NCBI GenBank assembly: GCA_963509715.1
Contig: CAUPCB010000020.1
Coordinates: 1 to 27,561, forward strand
Length of the DNA: 27,561 bases
Origin: JABCPE02 sp963509715
GTDB taxonomy: Bacteria; Bacteroidota; Bacteroidia; Flavobacteriales; Weeksellaceae
Reading direction: 5' to 3'
The notes under the pieces were generated by a model. The model was not told the origin of the DNA, searched no databases, and saw only the letters and a list, made by a program, of their open reading frames with translations. Made by a program: the position numbers and the translations under genes. Positions 22,028-27,561 of this stretch are shown here, piece by piece; the first letter of the stretch is position 1, and every line of letters begins with the position of its first letter.

Positions 22028-22861
22028 TTATAAAATTTCTATGTTATTTTCTATGATGAATTGTTTTAGTGCTTTAAGCTGTTCTATTGTTCCTCTTACT
22101 CGGAATTGTGTTTCTACCAGTTTTGGTGTTTCTTCTACCTTTGGCGCTTGTAGTATTTCTTTTGGTACTTCTGTAACTGGCGTTTCTATACGATTAGCAA
22201 GGGCTTCTTTTTCTGCTTCTATTCTTTTCAATTCCTCCTCTTTGGCTTTCTTTCGCTCTTGGGTTATTCTCAAAGCATTCACCATATCAAGGCTTTTCTT
22301 GTAGTCGTGTAAAACTTCGGCTTTAAATTCATCAGACTCTGGAATAGATTTTAACAAGTCTAAGTCTTTATTTACACCCTCTACAAATGCCGTAATGGTT
22401 TCTTTTAGTGACTTTTCAGAAGCCGAAAGGGTAACATTTAGTTTTACTTGCTCAAAGGTTAAAAAGTCTATTTGGAGGCTTTGACACAATTCTGTGAAGT
22501 AAGATTTCAGTCTTTCCGCCTTGTCTTCTTTTAGTTTGTTTTCAAAGTCTGAGATTTTGTTTTTAAGGGTATTATCTGCGTTGTTGTAGTGAGTCGCAAT
22601 AAACTCTTTATACTTTTCCTCAAACTCTTGATAAGGCTTCGTAACAGCGTTTTTGATGAATTTTCTTTGTTCTTCAAAAACTGCAAACTCTTTGTTTAAA
22701 TCAGTTCTGATGCCTTTAACCGCCTTTATTGTGTCTTCTGTTACAAGTTGATTTTCTAAATTCAAATCTGAAATTCTCTTTTGAACTTCAACACCTACAC
22801 TCTTAATTTTTTCGTAAATAATTACAGGTTCTTGCTGTAATGTGATTAAATTATTTTCCAT
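22028..22861 (-). CDS. DUF1351 protein, RecT partner
   Basis: The 277-aa protein is long and helical (coiled coil at about 70-140 and 195-225), with the DUF1351 start EPVIIYEKIKSVG and KGIRTDLNKEFAVFEEQRK. A Pro/Glu/Val-rich linker leads to a short C-terminal domain. It is found before recT in many phages; its exact job is not settled. Confidence 0.8.
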   Translation of the reverse strand: MENNLITLQQEPVIIYEKIKSVGVEVQKRISDLNLENQLVTEDTIKAVKGIRTDLNKEFAVFEEQRKFIKNAVTKPYQEFEEKYKEFIATHYNNADNTLKNKISDFENKLKEDKAERLKSYFTELCQSLQIDFLTFEQVKLNVTLSASEKSLKETITAFVEGVNKDLDLLKSIPESDEFKAEVLHDYKKSLDMVNALRITQERKKAKEEELKRIEAEKEALANRIETPVTEVPKEILQAPKVEETPKLVETQFRVRGTIEQLKALKQFIIENNIEIL

Positions 22862-22878
22862 TTTAATTGATTTTTAAG

Positions 22879-22974
22879 TTAAAAACAGCCCAGCGTTGCT
22901 CGTGTTTTCCAGTTTTCGGACAACTGGGCTGTGTTACCCTGCATTTGTTTGTTTTCTTGGTAGATTACTCGCAT
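22879..22974 (-). CDS. Possible 31-aa leader peptide over the recT-operon hairpin
   Basis: The ATG at 22974 opens a 31-codon frame (MRVIYQENKQMQGNTAQLSE then NWKTRATLGCF) that runs through both arms of the terminator-like hairpin and stops in its T-run. Its value is mostly positional. Composition gives little support. Confidence 0.3.
   Translation of the reverse strand: MRVIYQENKQMQGNTAQLSENWKTRATLGCF
22885..22932 (-). promoter_or_regulatory. Attenuator-like hairpin before DUF1351-recT
   Basis: On the minus strand ACAGCCCAG (22932-22924) pairs with CTGGGCTGT (22893-22885), followed by TTTTT. An alternative stem, CCAGTT (22927-22922) with AACTGG (22914-22909), uses part of the first arm, so the two cannot form together. 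This is the layout of a transcription attenuator. Confidence 0.5.
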
Positions 22975-23038
22975 CAGGGCTTGCGCTGTCTGTTACCAGA
23001 TTTCTAACATTTATTTTGTGTTAAATCCAAACAGCACT

Positions 23039-23173
23039 TTATCTTGTTGTGAATCGTTCTTTTACTTTTTTAAATTCTTCTGCTGTTGGCTTAAATTCTT
23101 CGCCCTTATATTCTATGTAGATTTTATTTAAGAACCGCAAGAATTCGGTCAGCTCTTTGTAGTTCGTTTTCAT
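23039..23173 (-). CDS. Small 44-aa protein
   Basis: The ATG at 23173 opens MKTNYKELTEFLRFLNKIYI, then a Glu/Lys-rich helix ending KERFTTR. It overlaps the 52-aa gene upstream by 50 nt in another frame. Composition is like the other early small genes. Function unknown. Confidence 0.5.
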   Translation of the reverse strand: MKTNYKELTEFLRFLNKIYIEYKGEEFKPTAEEFKKVKERFTTR

Positions 23174-23282
23174 AAGTATTATTGTCGTATAGGTTTCGGT
23201 AATAAGCTAAATCATACTTTCTGTTGTTCATTACCCATTTTTTCCAAAGCCTTAATTTGTGTATCTTGTGTATCGGTTTCAT
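23124..23282 (-). CDS. Small basic 52-aa protein
   Basis: The ATG at 23282 opens MKPIHKIHKLRLWKKWVMNN followed by YDLAYYRNLYDN and a final helix ADRILAVLK. It is strongly basic at the N-terminus. It is the first gene after the hairpin at 23301-23356. Function unknown. Confidence 0.5.
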   Translation of the reverse strand: MKPIHKIHKLRLWKKWVMNNRKYDLAYYRNLYDNNTYENELQRADRILAVLK

Positions 23283-23300
23283 CTTATTATCTTTTAAAAA

Positions 23301-23356
23301 CCACCGCCCTGTTTAAGTTAATTTATGAATACAATGAAAAAGATTGTGGGCGGTGG
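23301..23356 (-). terminator. Long-loop terminator-like hairpin
   Basis: CCACCGCCC (23301-23309) and GGGCGGTGG (23348-23356) pair perfectly around a 38-nt loop. On the minus strand the second arm is followed by TTTTTAAAAG. It lies in the 101-nt gap between the 109-aa gene and the small genes, and may attenuate the early operon. Confidence 0.55.
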
Positions 23357-23383
23357 AAAAATCAAATTATCTATTAAAAATTA

Positions 23384-23713
23384 TCAGTATATGTATTCTA
23401 ATTCTTCTTCTTTTTTGCTTTCTATGAAGTTTTCAATGAACTTTGAGTGTTTCCCAAGTGGTGAGATTTCTTCGCCATCTCTTGTGAGTATCCACTCGCA
23501 TTTATTTTTGCTTACTTTTTCTTCTACGCACCATTGTCTACCCAGCCCATCGAAGAACAATTGGAACCATTCAAATTCGCTGTTATCGTAGTTTTCAAAC
23601 CCTTGGATTTCTATCATTTCCCAAGCTACTCTGTATAAATCACAACCTCTTGTTGTTTTTTCTGCTTTTTTTTGTAAATTTGCCATCGTTATTTGTTTTA
23701 AAGTTGTTCTCAT
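23384..23713 (-). CDS. Hypothetical acidic early protein
   Basis: The 109-aa protein has an aromatic-rich middle (EWFQLFFDGLGRQWCVEEKV) and an acidic end (IESKKEEELEYIY). An internal ATG at 23686 (MANLQKKAEKT) follows a typical leader and is an equally good start. No known domain. Confidence 0.6.
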   Translation of the reverse strand: MRTTLKQITMANLQKKAEKTTRGCDLYRVAWEMIEIQGFENYDNSEFEWFQLFFDGLGRQWCVEEKVSKNKCEWILTRDGEEISPLGKHSKFIENFIESKKEEELEYIY

Positions 23714-23745
23714 AATTGATAATGATTTTAAAGTTAATGTTGCTC

Positions 23746-23952
23746 TCAGTTGCCGCTGGGGGCTTTTTTATTAAAAAATGAAGCGTATTCTTGTTTGAAT
23801 TTTTTTACTTTTTGTTTTTCTGTAAGTTTCTCATTATCAACCTCCCTCGTTAATATTTTGATAAAACTTTCTTTACTCTTTACGCTCCAATTTTTAATTA
23901 GTTCGCCAACCGCCAGCGCTGTGGGTTCTTTTATTTTATTCAGTTGGTTCAT
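23746..23952 (-). CDS. Hypothetical small early protein
   Basis: The 68-aa basic helical protein (AVGELIKNWSVKSKESFIKI, then EKLTEKQKVKKFKQEYASFF) is unrecognised. It is coupled to the Cro-like gene by a 4-nt overlap (ATGA). Position makes it the second gene of the early leftward operon. Confidence 0.6.
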   Translation of the reverse strand: MNQLNKIKEPTALAVGELIKNWSVKSKESFIKILTREVDNEKLTEKQKVKKFKQEYASFFNKKAPSGN

Positions 23953-24149
23953 TTGCTTTCTGATTCAAAAATTTGGTCTTCTGTAAGCCCTATTACCTTT
24001 GATAATATTTGGGCGTGTTTTCTTTTTCTGAATTGTTTGTTGTCTGTGTATAACCATCTTTTAACTGTTGAAGAACTTTTATTAACCTTTAAGGCGTATT
24101 CTTCTATGTTCTGATGAATAATTTTCTTTACCTCTTGTTTTATTCTCAT
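23949..24149 (-). CDS. Cro-like HTH protein
   Basis: The 66-aa protein has a helix-turn-helix (IEEYALKVNKSSSTVKRWLY, about 15-34) and an end typical of short phage regulators (LSKVIGLTEDQIFESESK). It is the first gene leftward from the promoter that faces the S24 repressor region, the position of cro. TATCA/TGATA dyads in its own leader are plausible binding sites. Confidence 0.7.
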   Translation of the reverse strand: MRIKQEVKKIIHQNIEEYALKVNKSSSTVKRWLYTDNKQFRKRKHAQILSKVIGLTEDQIFESESK

Positions 24150-24176
24150 AATTTTTATTATTTTTGTTTATTAAAA

Positions 24177-24207
24177 TGATGTATCACTTTTTGTATCATT
24201 TTGATAT
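24177..24207. promoter_or_regulatory. TATCA/TGATA dyads, possible Cro-type operator
   Basis: TGATGTATCA (24177-24186) and TATCATTTTGATA (about 24194-24206) are neighbouring dyads in the leader between the early promoter and the Cro-like gene. They differ from the 17-bp repressor operators, so a second protein may bind here. Confidence 0.4.
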
Positions 24208-24209
24208 TG

Positions 24210-24240
24210 CAAATATATAACTAAAATGGTTATATTTCAA
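24210..24240 (-). promoter_or_regulatory. Early leftward promoter
   Basis: On the minus strand TTG (24240-24238), 20 bp, then TATATTTG (24217-24210) is a good Bacteroidota promoter. Operator O1 fills most of the spacer, so the S24 repressor would shut it off in the lysogen. Confidence 0.7.
24217..24233. promoter_or_regulatory. Repressor operator O1
   Basis: ATAACTAAAATGGTTAT is a 17-bp dyad with ATAAC/GTTAT arms. It lies in the spacer of the early leftward promoter and matches O3 at 15 of 17 positions. Confidence 0.65.
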
Positions 24241-24249
24241 AATAAAATT

Positions 24250-24266
24250 ATAACTATTTTGGTTAA
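24250..24266. promoter_or_regulatory. Repressor operator O2
   Basis: The minus strand reads TTAACCAAAATAGTTAT, 16 of 17 bases identical to O3. It lies in the 158-nt divergent region, 33 bp from O1, where a plus-strand promoter would be expected. Confidence 0.65.
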
Positions 24267-24307
24267 TAAAATATAATTAACTGAAAATCAGTGAGAAAAA
24301 TTTTAGT

Positions 24308-24691
24308 ATGCAACTTGATGAATTTGTAAAACAAGTTATTATTAGTGTGGTAGCAGGGGTAAATGAAAGCCAAAACCTTTTAAAAGACACCAGTGCTATT
24401 GTAAATCCATCAACAATAAAAGATGATTATATAGATGGAATGAGTAGAAAAGTAATCAATGTAAATTTTGATGTAGGAGTAACCATTACAGAAGAGGGAG
24501 CAAACTCTAAGGGAATCAAAATTGCTGTTTTTGATGTTCTTTCAGGAAAGGCGGATAGAGAAACGAAAACGGCTAACCAAACAGTCAGCCGTGTGTCTTT
24601 TAGTGTTCCTGTTGCCTTACCTGTTTTTGATGGTCTCCTTGAAGAAGCTCAGAAGAAACAAGCAGAATCATTAGGAATGATAACATTTTAA
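24308..24691 (+). CDS. Trypco2-like conserved protein upstream of the repressor
   Basis: The 127-aa protein starts LDEFVKQVIISVVAGVNESQ and has a beta-rich middle (KVINVNFDVGVTITEEGANS) ending SRVSFSVPVALPVFD. This recalls the small Trypco2-type domain found with effector proteins, but the match is tentative. It is the first plus-strand gene after the divergent operator region and may share a transcript with the repressor. Confidence 0.55.
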   Translation: MQLDEFVKQVIISVVAGVNESQNLLKDTSAIVNPSTIKDDYIDGMSRKVINVNFDVGVTITEEGANSKGIKIAVFDVLSGKADRETKTANQTVSRVSFSVPVALPVFDGLLEEAQKKQAESLGMITF

Positions 24692-24694
24692 TTA

Positions 24695-24946
24695 CTAATC
24701 AAAACGAGGAGAGCATAAAAGCATACAATGAGCAGTCTCTATTTCTATTTCTTCCTTATTATATAAGATAGCGACACTATTTTTAGCGAATTGTTTTTTA
24801 AATTCAAAAGGAAGATTTTTAGGAACTAAATTAAAAGGAATATTATTATTAATTCCCTTTTTTATAGAAGAATAAAATAATAGTTTTTCCAAATTAAAGA
24901 TATACTCTTTAAGTTCCGCTCTTGTGGGTTTTTTATTTTTACACAT
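24695..24946 (-). CDS. Hypothetical protein antisense to the repressor transcript
   Basis: I do not recognise this 83-aa protein. It has a Lys-rich N-terminus (KNKKPTRAELKEYIFNLEKL) and a Cys-containing end (ETAHCMLLCSPRFD). It lies opposite to, and between, two plus-strand genes. TATCTTTG on the minus strand (24971-24964) could be its -7 box, overlapping the repressor start codon. Confidence 0.5.
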   Translation of the reverse strand: MCKNKKPTRAELKEYIFNLEKLLFYSSIKKGINNNIPFNLVPKNLPFEFKKQFAKNSVAILYNKEEIEIETAHCMLLCSPRFD

Positions 24947-24970
24947 AACTAATTATTTTTTTACAAAGAT

Positions 24971-25705
24971 ATGAAAGATAATAAAAACAATAACCAAAAT
25001 AGTTATATAAACGCGTATTTAAAAACCGCATTTGAAAAACTTAACAAGAAACAATCTGAAATCATTAAAGATTTGGGAGTTTCACAAGCTTATGTGTCTG
25101 CGCTGATGAATGGAAAAAAGCGAGTTGGGAAAGAAATGGCTAAAAAAATAAGTCAATTATACGGTTTTGATGAAGGTTCTATACTAACTGGCGAGGGCGA
25201 AATGCTCAAAGAAGAAAAGAAATATGTAGAGGAGGTTTCGCCAATACCTTATGATAACTATATGGAAGTGGAATATGCCGACCTTTCTACTGTTGCTGGA
25301 AGATTAGGAGGATACAATCCTGCCACGCTCCCAGAGATGAAAAGAAGACTAATCCCAAAAGAATTTGACAGAGGAAACTACCTTGTCGTTCGTGTGGATG
25401 GCGACTCTATGGATGACGGAACAAGTATCTCAATCCCTGATGGAACAGAAATACTGATAAAAGAATATCATTTAGAAAAAGGAGAAAAACTGCCTATTAG
25501 AGGAAATCTATTTGTGATCGTATCCACAGAAGGAACAGTATTTAAGCAAATCATAGAGCATAACACAGAAGAGGGCTACATCATTTGCCATTCCTATAAT
25601 CAAAAATATAAAGATTATAAGATAAACCTATCCGAAGTGTTACAGATATTCATTTACAGAAAAATAGTGTCTTTTAGACCATCAATACCTGAAATAAATA
25701 GATAA
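24971..25705 (+). CDS. CI/LexA-like phage repressor with S24 peptidase domain
   Basis: The 244-aa protein has an N-terminal HTH (KKQSEIIKDLGVSQAYVSAL, about 26-45) and a C-terminal S24 self-cleavage domain. Likely catalytic residues are Ser146 in VDGDSMDDG and Lys192 in GTVFKQII. A109-G110 (STVAGRLGG) is a plausible cleavage site. It should keep the prophage silent and be inactivated after RecA activation. Three 17-bp operators lie nearby, one of them inside its own codons 7-12. The ATG immediately follows a TATCTTTG box of the opposite strand. Confidence 0.9.
   Translation: MKDNKNNNQNSYINAYLKTAFEKLNKKQSEIIKDLGVSQAYVSALMNGKKRVGKEMAKKISQLYGFDEGSILTGEGEMLKEEKKYVEEVSPIPYDNYMEVEYADLSTVAGRLGGYNPATLPEMKRRLIPKEFDRGNYLVVRVDGDSMDDGTSISIPDGTEILIKEYHLEKGEKLPIRGNLFVIVSTEGTVFKQIIEHNTEEGYIICHSYNQKYKDYKINLSEVLQIFIYRKIVSFRPSIPEINR
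24990..25006. promoter_or_regulatory. Repressor operator O3 inside the repressor gene
   Basis: ATAACCAAAATAGTTAT is the most regular of the three operators and lies about 20 bp into the repressor coding sequence. Binding here could block the minus-strand promoter at 24971 and limit repressor synthesis. Confidence 0.6.
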
Positions 25706-25726
25706 ATTTGGAACAAAGATTATAAT

Positions 25727-25894
25727 ATGACAAATAAAGGGAACAACACAAAAGTAAAAATTTTAACAGAAAAAGATATAAGGGATTTAATTGCTCGTAA
25801 AAAAGCTGTAGAAAAATACCTGAAAGGAAACATTACAAAGGAAGAATTAGATGAAAAAGGAGTTAAACTCAGCACACCACTATCCATATTATAA
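25727..25894 (+). CDS. Small 55-aa partner of the DUF6169 protein
   Basis: The ATG at 25727 opens MTNKGNNTKVKILTEKDIRD, then a helix LIARKKAVEKYLKGNITKEE and a final KGVKLSTPLSIL. In Bacteroidota, small proteins of this shape (basic start, helix, G-x-I-x-x-x-x-L, G-I/V-K-L/F) precede DUF6169 genes. It overlaps the DUF6169 start by 44 nt in another frame. An antitoxin-like role is possible but unproven. Confidence 0.65.
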   Translation: MTNKGNNTKVKILTEKDIRDLIARKKAVEKYLKGNITKEELDEKGVKLSTPLSIL

Positions 25895-26339
25895 ATATAA
25901 TCTTTCGGAAGACAAAATGTCTTATGAGTTCCTAACAGACAACAAAATTCGCTATCAAATAGCTTTTGATGATATTTCTGATAAAGGAATAGAAGGAATG
26001 TATAGTTTCTCTTTAATCAAAATGGACGATGAAAAATATTTTGATGAAAGGATAAAACACACTGTAATAGAGATTTTCAAAAATTTTTTCAGTAGTAACA
26101 AATATAGTGTTTTTTATCTGTGCGATATTGGTGATAAAAAAGAAAAAGCAAGACATAGGCTATTTCATAAATGGTTTTTATCAGATAATTTTCATCAGGG
26201 GTTAATAAAATTAGATGAACAAATATGTGTTGATGAGCAGTTTTACTATATGTCTGTTATCTATGAAAAAGACAATCCTAATGCTGAGTGTATAGAGCAA
26301 TTTTATACTTTAAATACCAATCAATTAAAGGAAAAATAA
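25851..26339 (+). CDS. DUF6169 family protein
   Basis: The 162-aa protein matches the DUF6169 pattern: a YEFLTDNKIRYQIAFDD start, HTVIEIFKNFFSSN in the middle and FYLCDIGDKKEKARHRLFHK then WFLSDN (about 88-114). The family is common in Bacteroidota genomes, mostly after a short helical gene. Its activity is unknown. The Cys/Asp/Arg-rich CDIGDKKEKARHRLF region is the best candidate for an active or binding surface. Confidence 0.75.
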   Translation: MKKELNSAHHYPYYKYNLSEDKMSYEFLTDNKIRYQIAFDDISDKGIEGMYSFSLIKMDDEKYFDERIKHTVIEIFKNFFSSNKYSVFYLCDIGDKKEKARHRLFHKWFLSDNFHQGLIKLDEQICVDEQFYYMSVIYEKDNPNAECIEQFYTLNTNQLKEK

Positions 26340-26369
26340 TACAATCTATATTTTAAAATTTAAATCATT

Positions 26370-26900
26370 ATGAAAAAAGCAATTTTACTTTTTGGAATGT
26401 TGGCATCATGTTCCATCTTTGGACAATTTAAACTCACTCCTGACAATTATAGAAGCGTAGAGAATCCAGATAAAGATTATATCGTTTTTGAAGTTCCTAA
26501 TATGACACAAAAGCAATTATTTGAGAAAACAAAAATGTATATAACATCCAAATACAACAACCTTAAAGGAGATGGATACAATGAAGTTGAACCACAGCAA
26601 ATGGTGCTTAATGTAACAGGAAGCAAATCTGCCACTATAATATTGAGTTTAGGAAACAACATTTGGAGAGCAGATAACAGATATGAAATAAACTTCAAGG
26701 ATGGCAAAGTAATGGTTAAGCCTTATCTATACTCTTTCTACAATGTTATGGACTACGACGGCAGTAGAGGAGCAAAAAACCTTTTCAATAAAAAAGGAGA
26801 AGCAAGAAAACAAAAAGCAATAGACCTTGCAGAAAGCGAAGTAAATGAGTTCTATAACGCCCTAATTAAAGGAATTACAAAAACCAACGAAGACTGGTAA
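26370..26900 (+). CDS. Secreted DUF4468 domain protein
   Basis: The 176-aa protein has a signal peptide (KKAILLFGMLASCSIFGQ, cleavage near 19), then a DUF4468-type domain: TQKQLFEKTKMYITSKYNNL (about 46-65) and a later strand RYEINFKDGKVMVKP. It is probably periplasmic or outer-membrane associated. With the next gene it looks like host-type cargo expressed from the lysogen. Confidence 0.75.
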   Translation: MKKAILLFGMLASCSIFGQFKLTPDNYRSVENPDKDYIVFEVPNMTQKQLFEKTKMYITSKYNNLKGDGYNEVEPQQMVLNVTGSKSATIILSLGNNIWRADNRYEINFKDGKVMVKPYLYSFYNVMDYDGSRGAKNLFNKKGEARKQKAIDLAESEVNEFYNALIKGITKTNEDW

Positions 26901-26902
26901 AA

Positions 26903-27349
26903 ATGGATTGGGAGCAATTTGATAAAGAACTTGAAGAAGTAAGAAATCAGAATAGACTTTGGCAGCAGGAATTTGATAAAGTTTGTGAAATCACATTTGA
27001 AGCAAGGAAATTAGAGAAAACCGACCCACTAAAAGCAATACAGCTTTACGAAAGCATCAAAAACACCAACTATGGCAATTTTGATACATTGGGAAGACTA
27101 ATTATTTTATACAGAAAAACCAAACAAAAAGAAAAAGAAGCAGAATGTATAGAATATAAAATAGAAGACTTGCAAAACAGAGAATATGACCGCAAAGAGT
27201 TTCTTAAAACAAAATATCCTGAAGATGCCGATGAAATCCAAAATTGCTATGACAATCAAACAATTTATACCACTCCAGAACTGGTTAAAATAGACTTTTA
27301 TAAGAATATTATCAAACTCAAAGAGAGATTAAAAATAGTAAAAAAATAG
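26903..27349 (+). CDS. TPR-like hypothetical protein
   Basis: The 148-aa helical protein has TPR-like helix pairs (DPLKAIQLYESIKNT, then FDTLGRLIILYRKTKQKEKE, about 41-80) and further charged helices. It starts 2 nt after the DUF4468 stop, so the two form one transcript. No catalytic motif is visible. Confidence 0.6.
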   Translation: MDWEQFDKELEEVRNQNRLWQQEFDKVCEITFEARKLEKTDPLKAIQLYESIKNTNYGNFDTLGRLIILYRKTKQKEKEAECIEYKIEDLQNREYDRKEFLKTKYPEDADEIQNCYDNQTIYTTPELVKIDFYKNIIKLKERLKIVKK

Positions 27350-27447
27350 TAAAAAATAGGGGTTAAAACGGGATATTGAAAAACCTAACTTACTGATAAT
27401 CAGTATCAGTTAAAAACAGAAAACGCTCCTTCCGCGTTCACAAATTC

Positions 27448-27489
27448 AACCACTAATAGATTGAAAATCAATTTGTTAGTGGTTTTTGT
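27448..27489 (+). terminator. Terminator of the rightward accessory operon
   Basis: The AACCACTAA/TTAGTGGTT stem (27448-27456 with 27476-27484) encloses an inner ATTGA/TCAAT stem and is followed by TTTTTGTTT. The remaining 72 nt to the window end hold no feature I can support. Confidence 0.7.
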
Positions 27490-27561
27490 TTATAGATTTT
27501 ACCCGCTTTTTCCCCACAATATTTTTTGATAACTTATAATTTAAATTACATTACTTTCCTT

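Noticed and set aside
24279..27411. Similar CTGAnAATCAG words near 24281 and 27394 as attachment sites
   Set aside because: Only a short palindrome is shared, with no longer flanking identity, no tRNA gene and no integrase in the window.
27420..27489. Partial tRNA or tmRNA end at the right edge
   Set aside because: No T-arm with GGTTCGAATCC pattern and no CCA-type end can be drawn. The sequence is better explained by a small hairpin and a terminator.

Overview
The window looks like a large part of a temperate, tailed double-stranded-DNA phage (a prophage or an induced phage genome) of a Bacteroidota host, most likely a flavobacterium of the Chryseobacterium/Riemerella type. The grounds are AT-rich DNA, repeated Bacteroidota-type promoters (TTTG, about 19-20 bp, then TAnnTTTG), starts preceded by A/T-rich leaders rather than clear Shine-Dalgarno sites, and protein families typical of Bacteroidota (DUF6291, DUF3127, DUF6169, DUF4468, WYL_2). 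No major capsid, tail, lysis or integrase gene is visible, so the genome continues outside the window or this is a partial element.

Left arm (about 229-9361, minus strand): the packaging and head-entry module, read leftwards. From its promoter at 9.4 kb it runs through small accessory genes, a WYL_2/SH3-like protein, NinG, an ASCH protein, a PAPS-reductase-like/ParB-like pair (IbrA/IbrB-like), TerS, TerL, portal and a MuF-type minor head protein. The MuF gene is followed in the -1 frame by a CdiA-type tRNase toxin domain, so a MuF polymorphic toxin appears to be split by a frameshift. A secreted-protein 'moron' with its own terminator sits between portal and MuF. At the far left a sigma-A-like promoter, three stem-loops and a terminator outline a possible ~85-nt small RNA.

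Middle (9362-12160): a second regulatory centre. A divergent promoter pair with three TATAACAAATAR boxes separates the packaging operon from a small XRE repressor gene and its partner on the plus strand. Convergent to these is an independent two-gene cassette: a 212-aa protein and an XRE-ImmA/IrrE fusion, with its own promoter, 5' hairpin and terminator. It resembles RosmerTA-type toxin-antitoxin modules.

Right arm (12178-24149, minus strand): the long early operon. It runs from a Cro-like HTH gene through small genes, a possible attenuator, DUF1351-RecT, an MBL-fold hydrolase, an SSB-like DUF3127 protein, MazG, a DUF6291 replication-like protein and a RepA/RecA-like ATPase. It ends in many small genes, among them a candidate Acb2/Tad1-type anti-CBASS protein and a three-repeat protein. 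It closes with DUF3310 and a strong terminator at 12166-12193.

Immunity and lysogenic-conversion region (24150-27489): a LexA/CI-like S24 repressor on the plus strand, with three near-identical 17-bp operators, one of them inside the -33/-7 spacer of the early leftward promoter and one inside its own coding sequence. Downstream plus-strand genes (a small protein plus DUF6169, a secreted DUF4468 protein, a TPR-like protein) look like accessory genes likely expressed in the lysogen.
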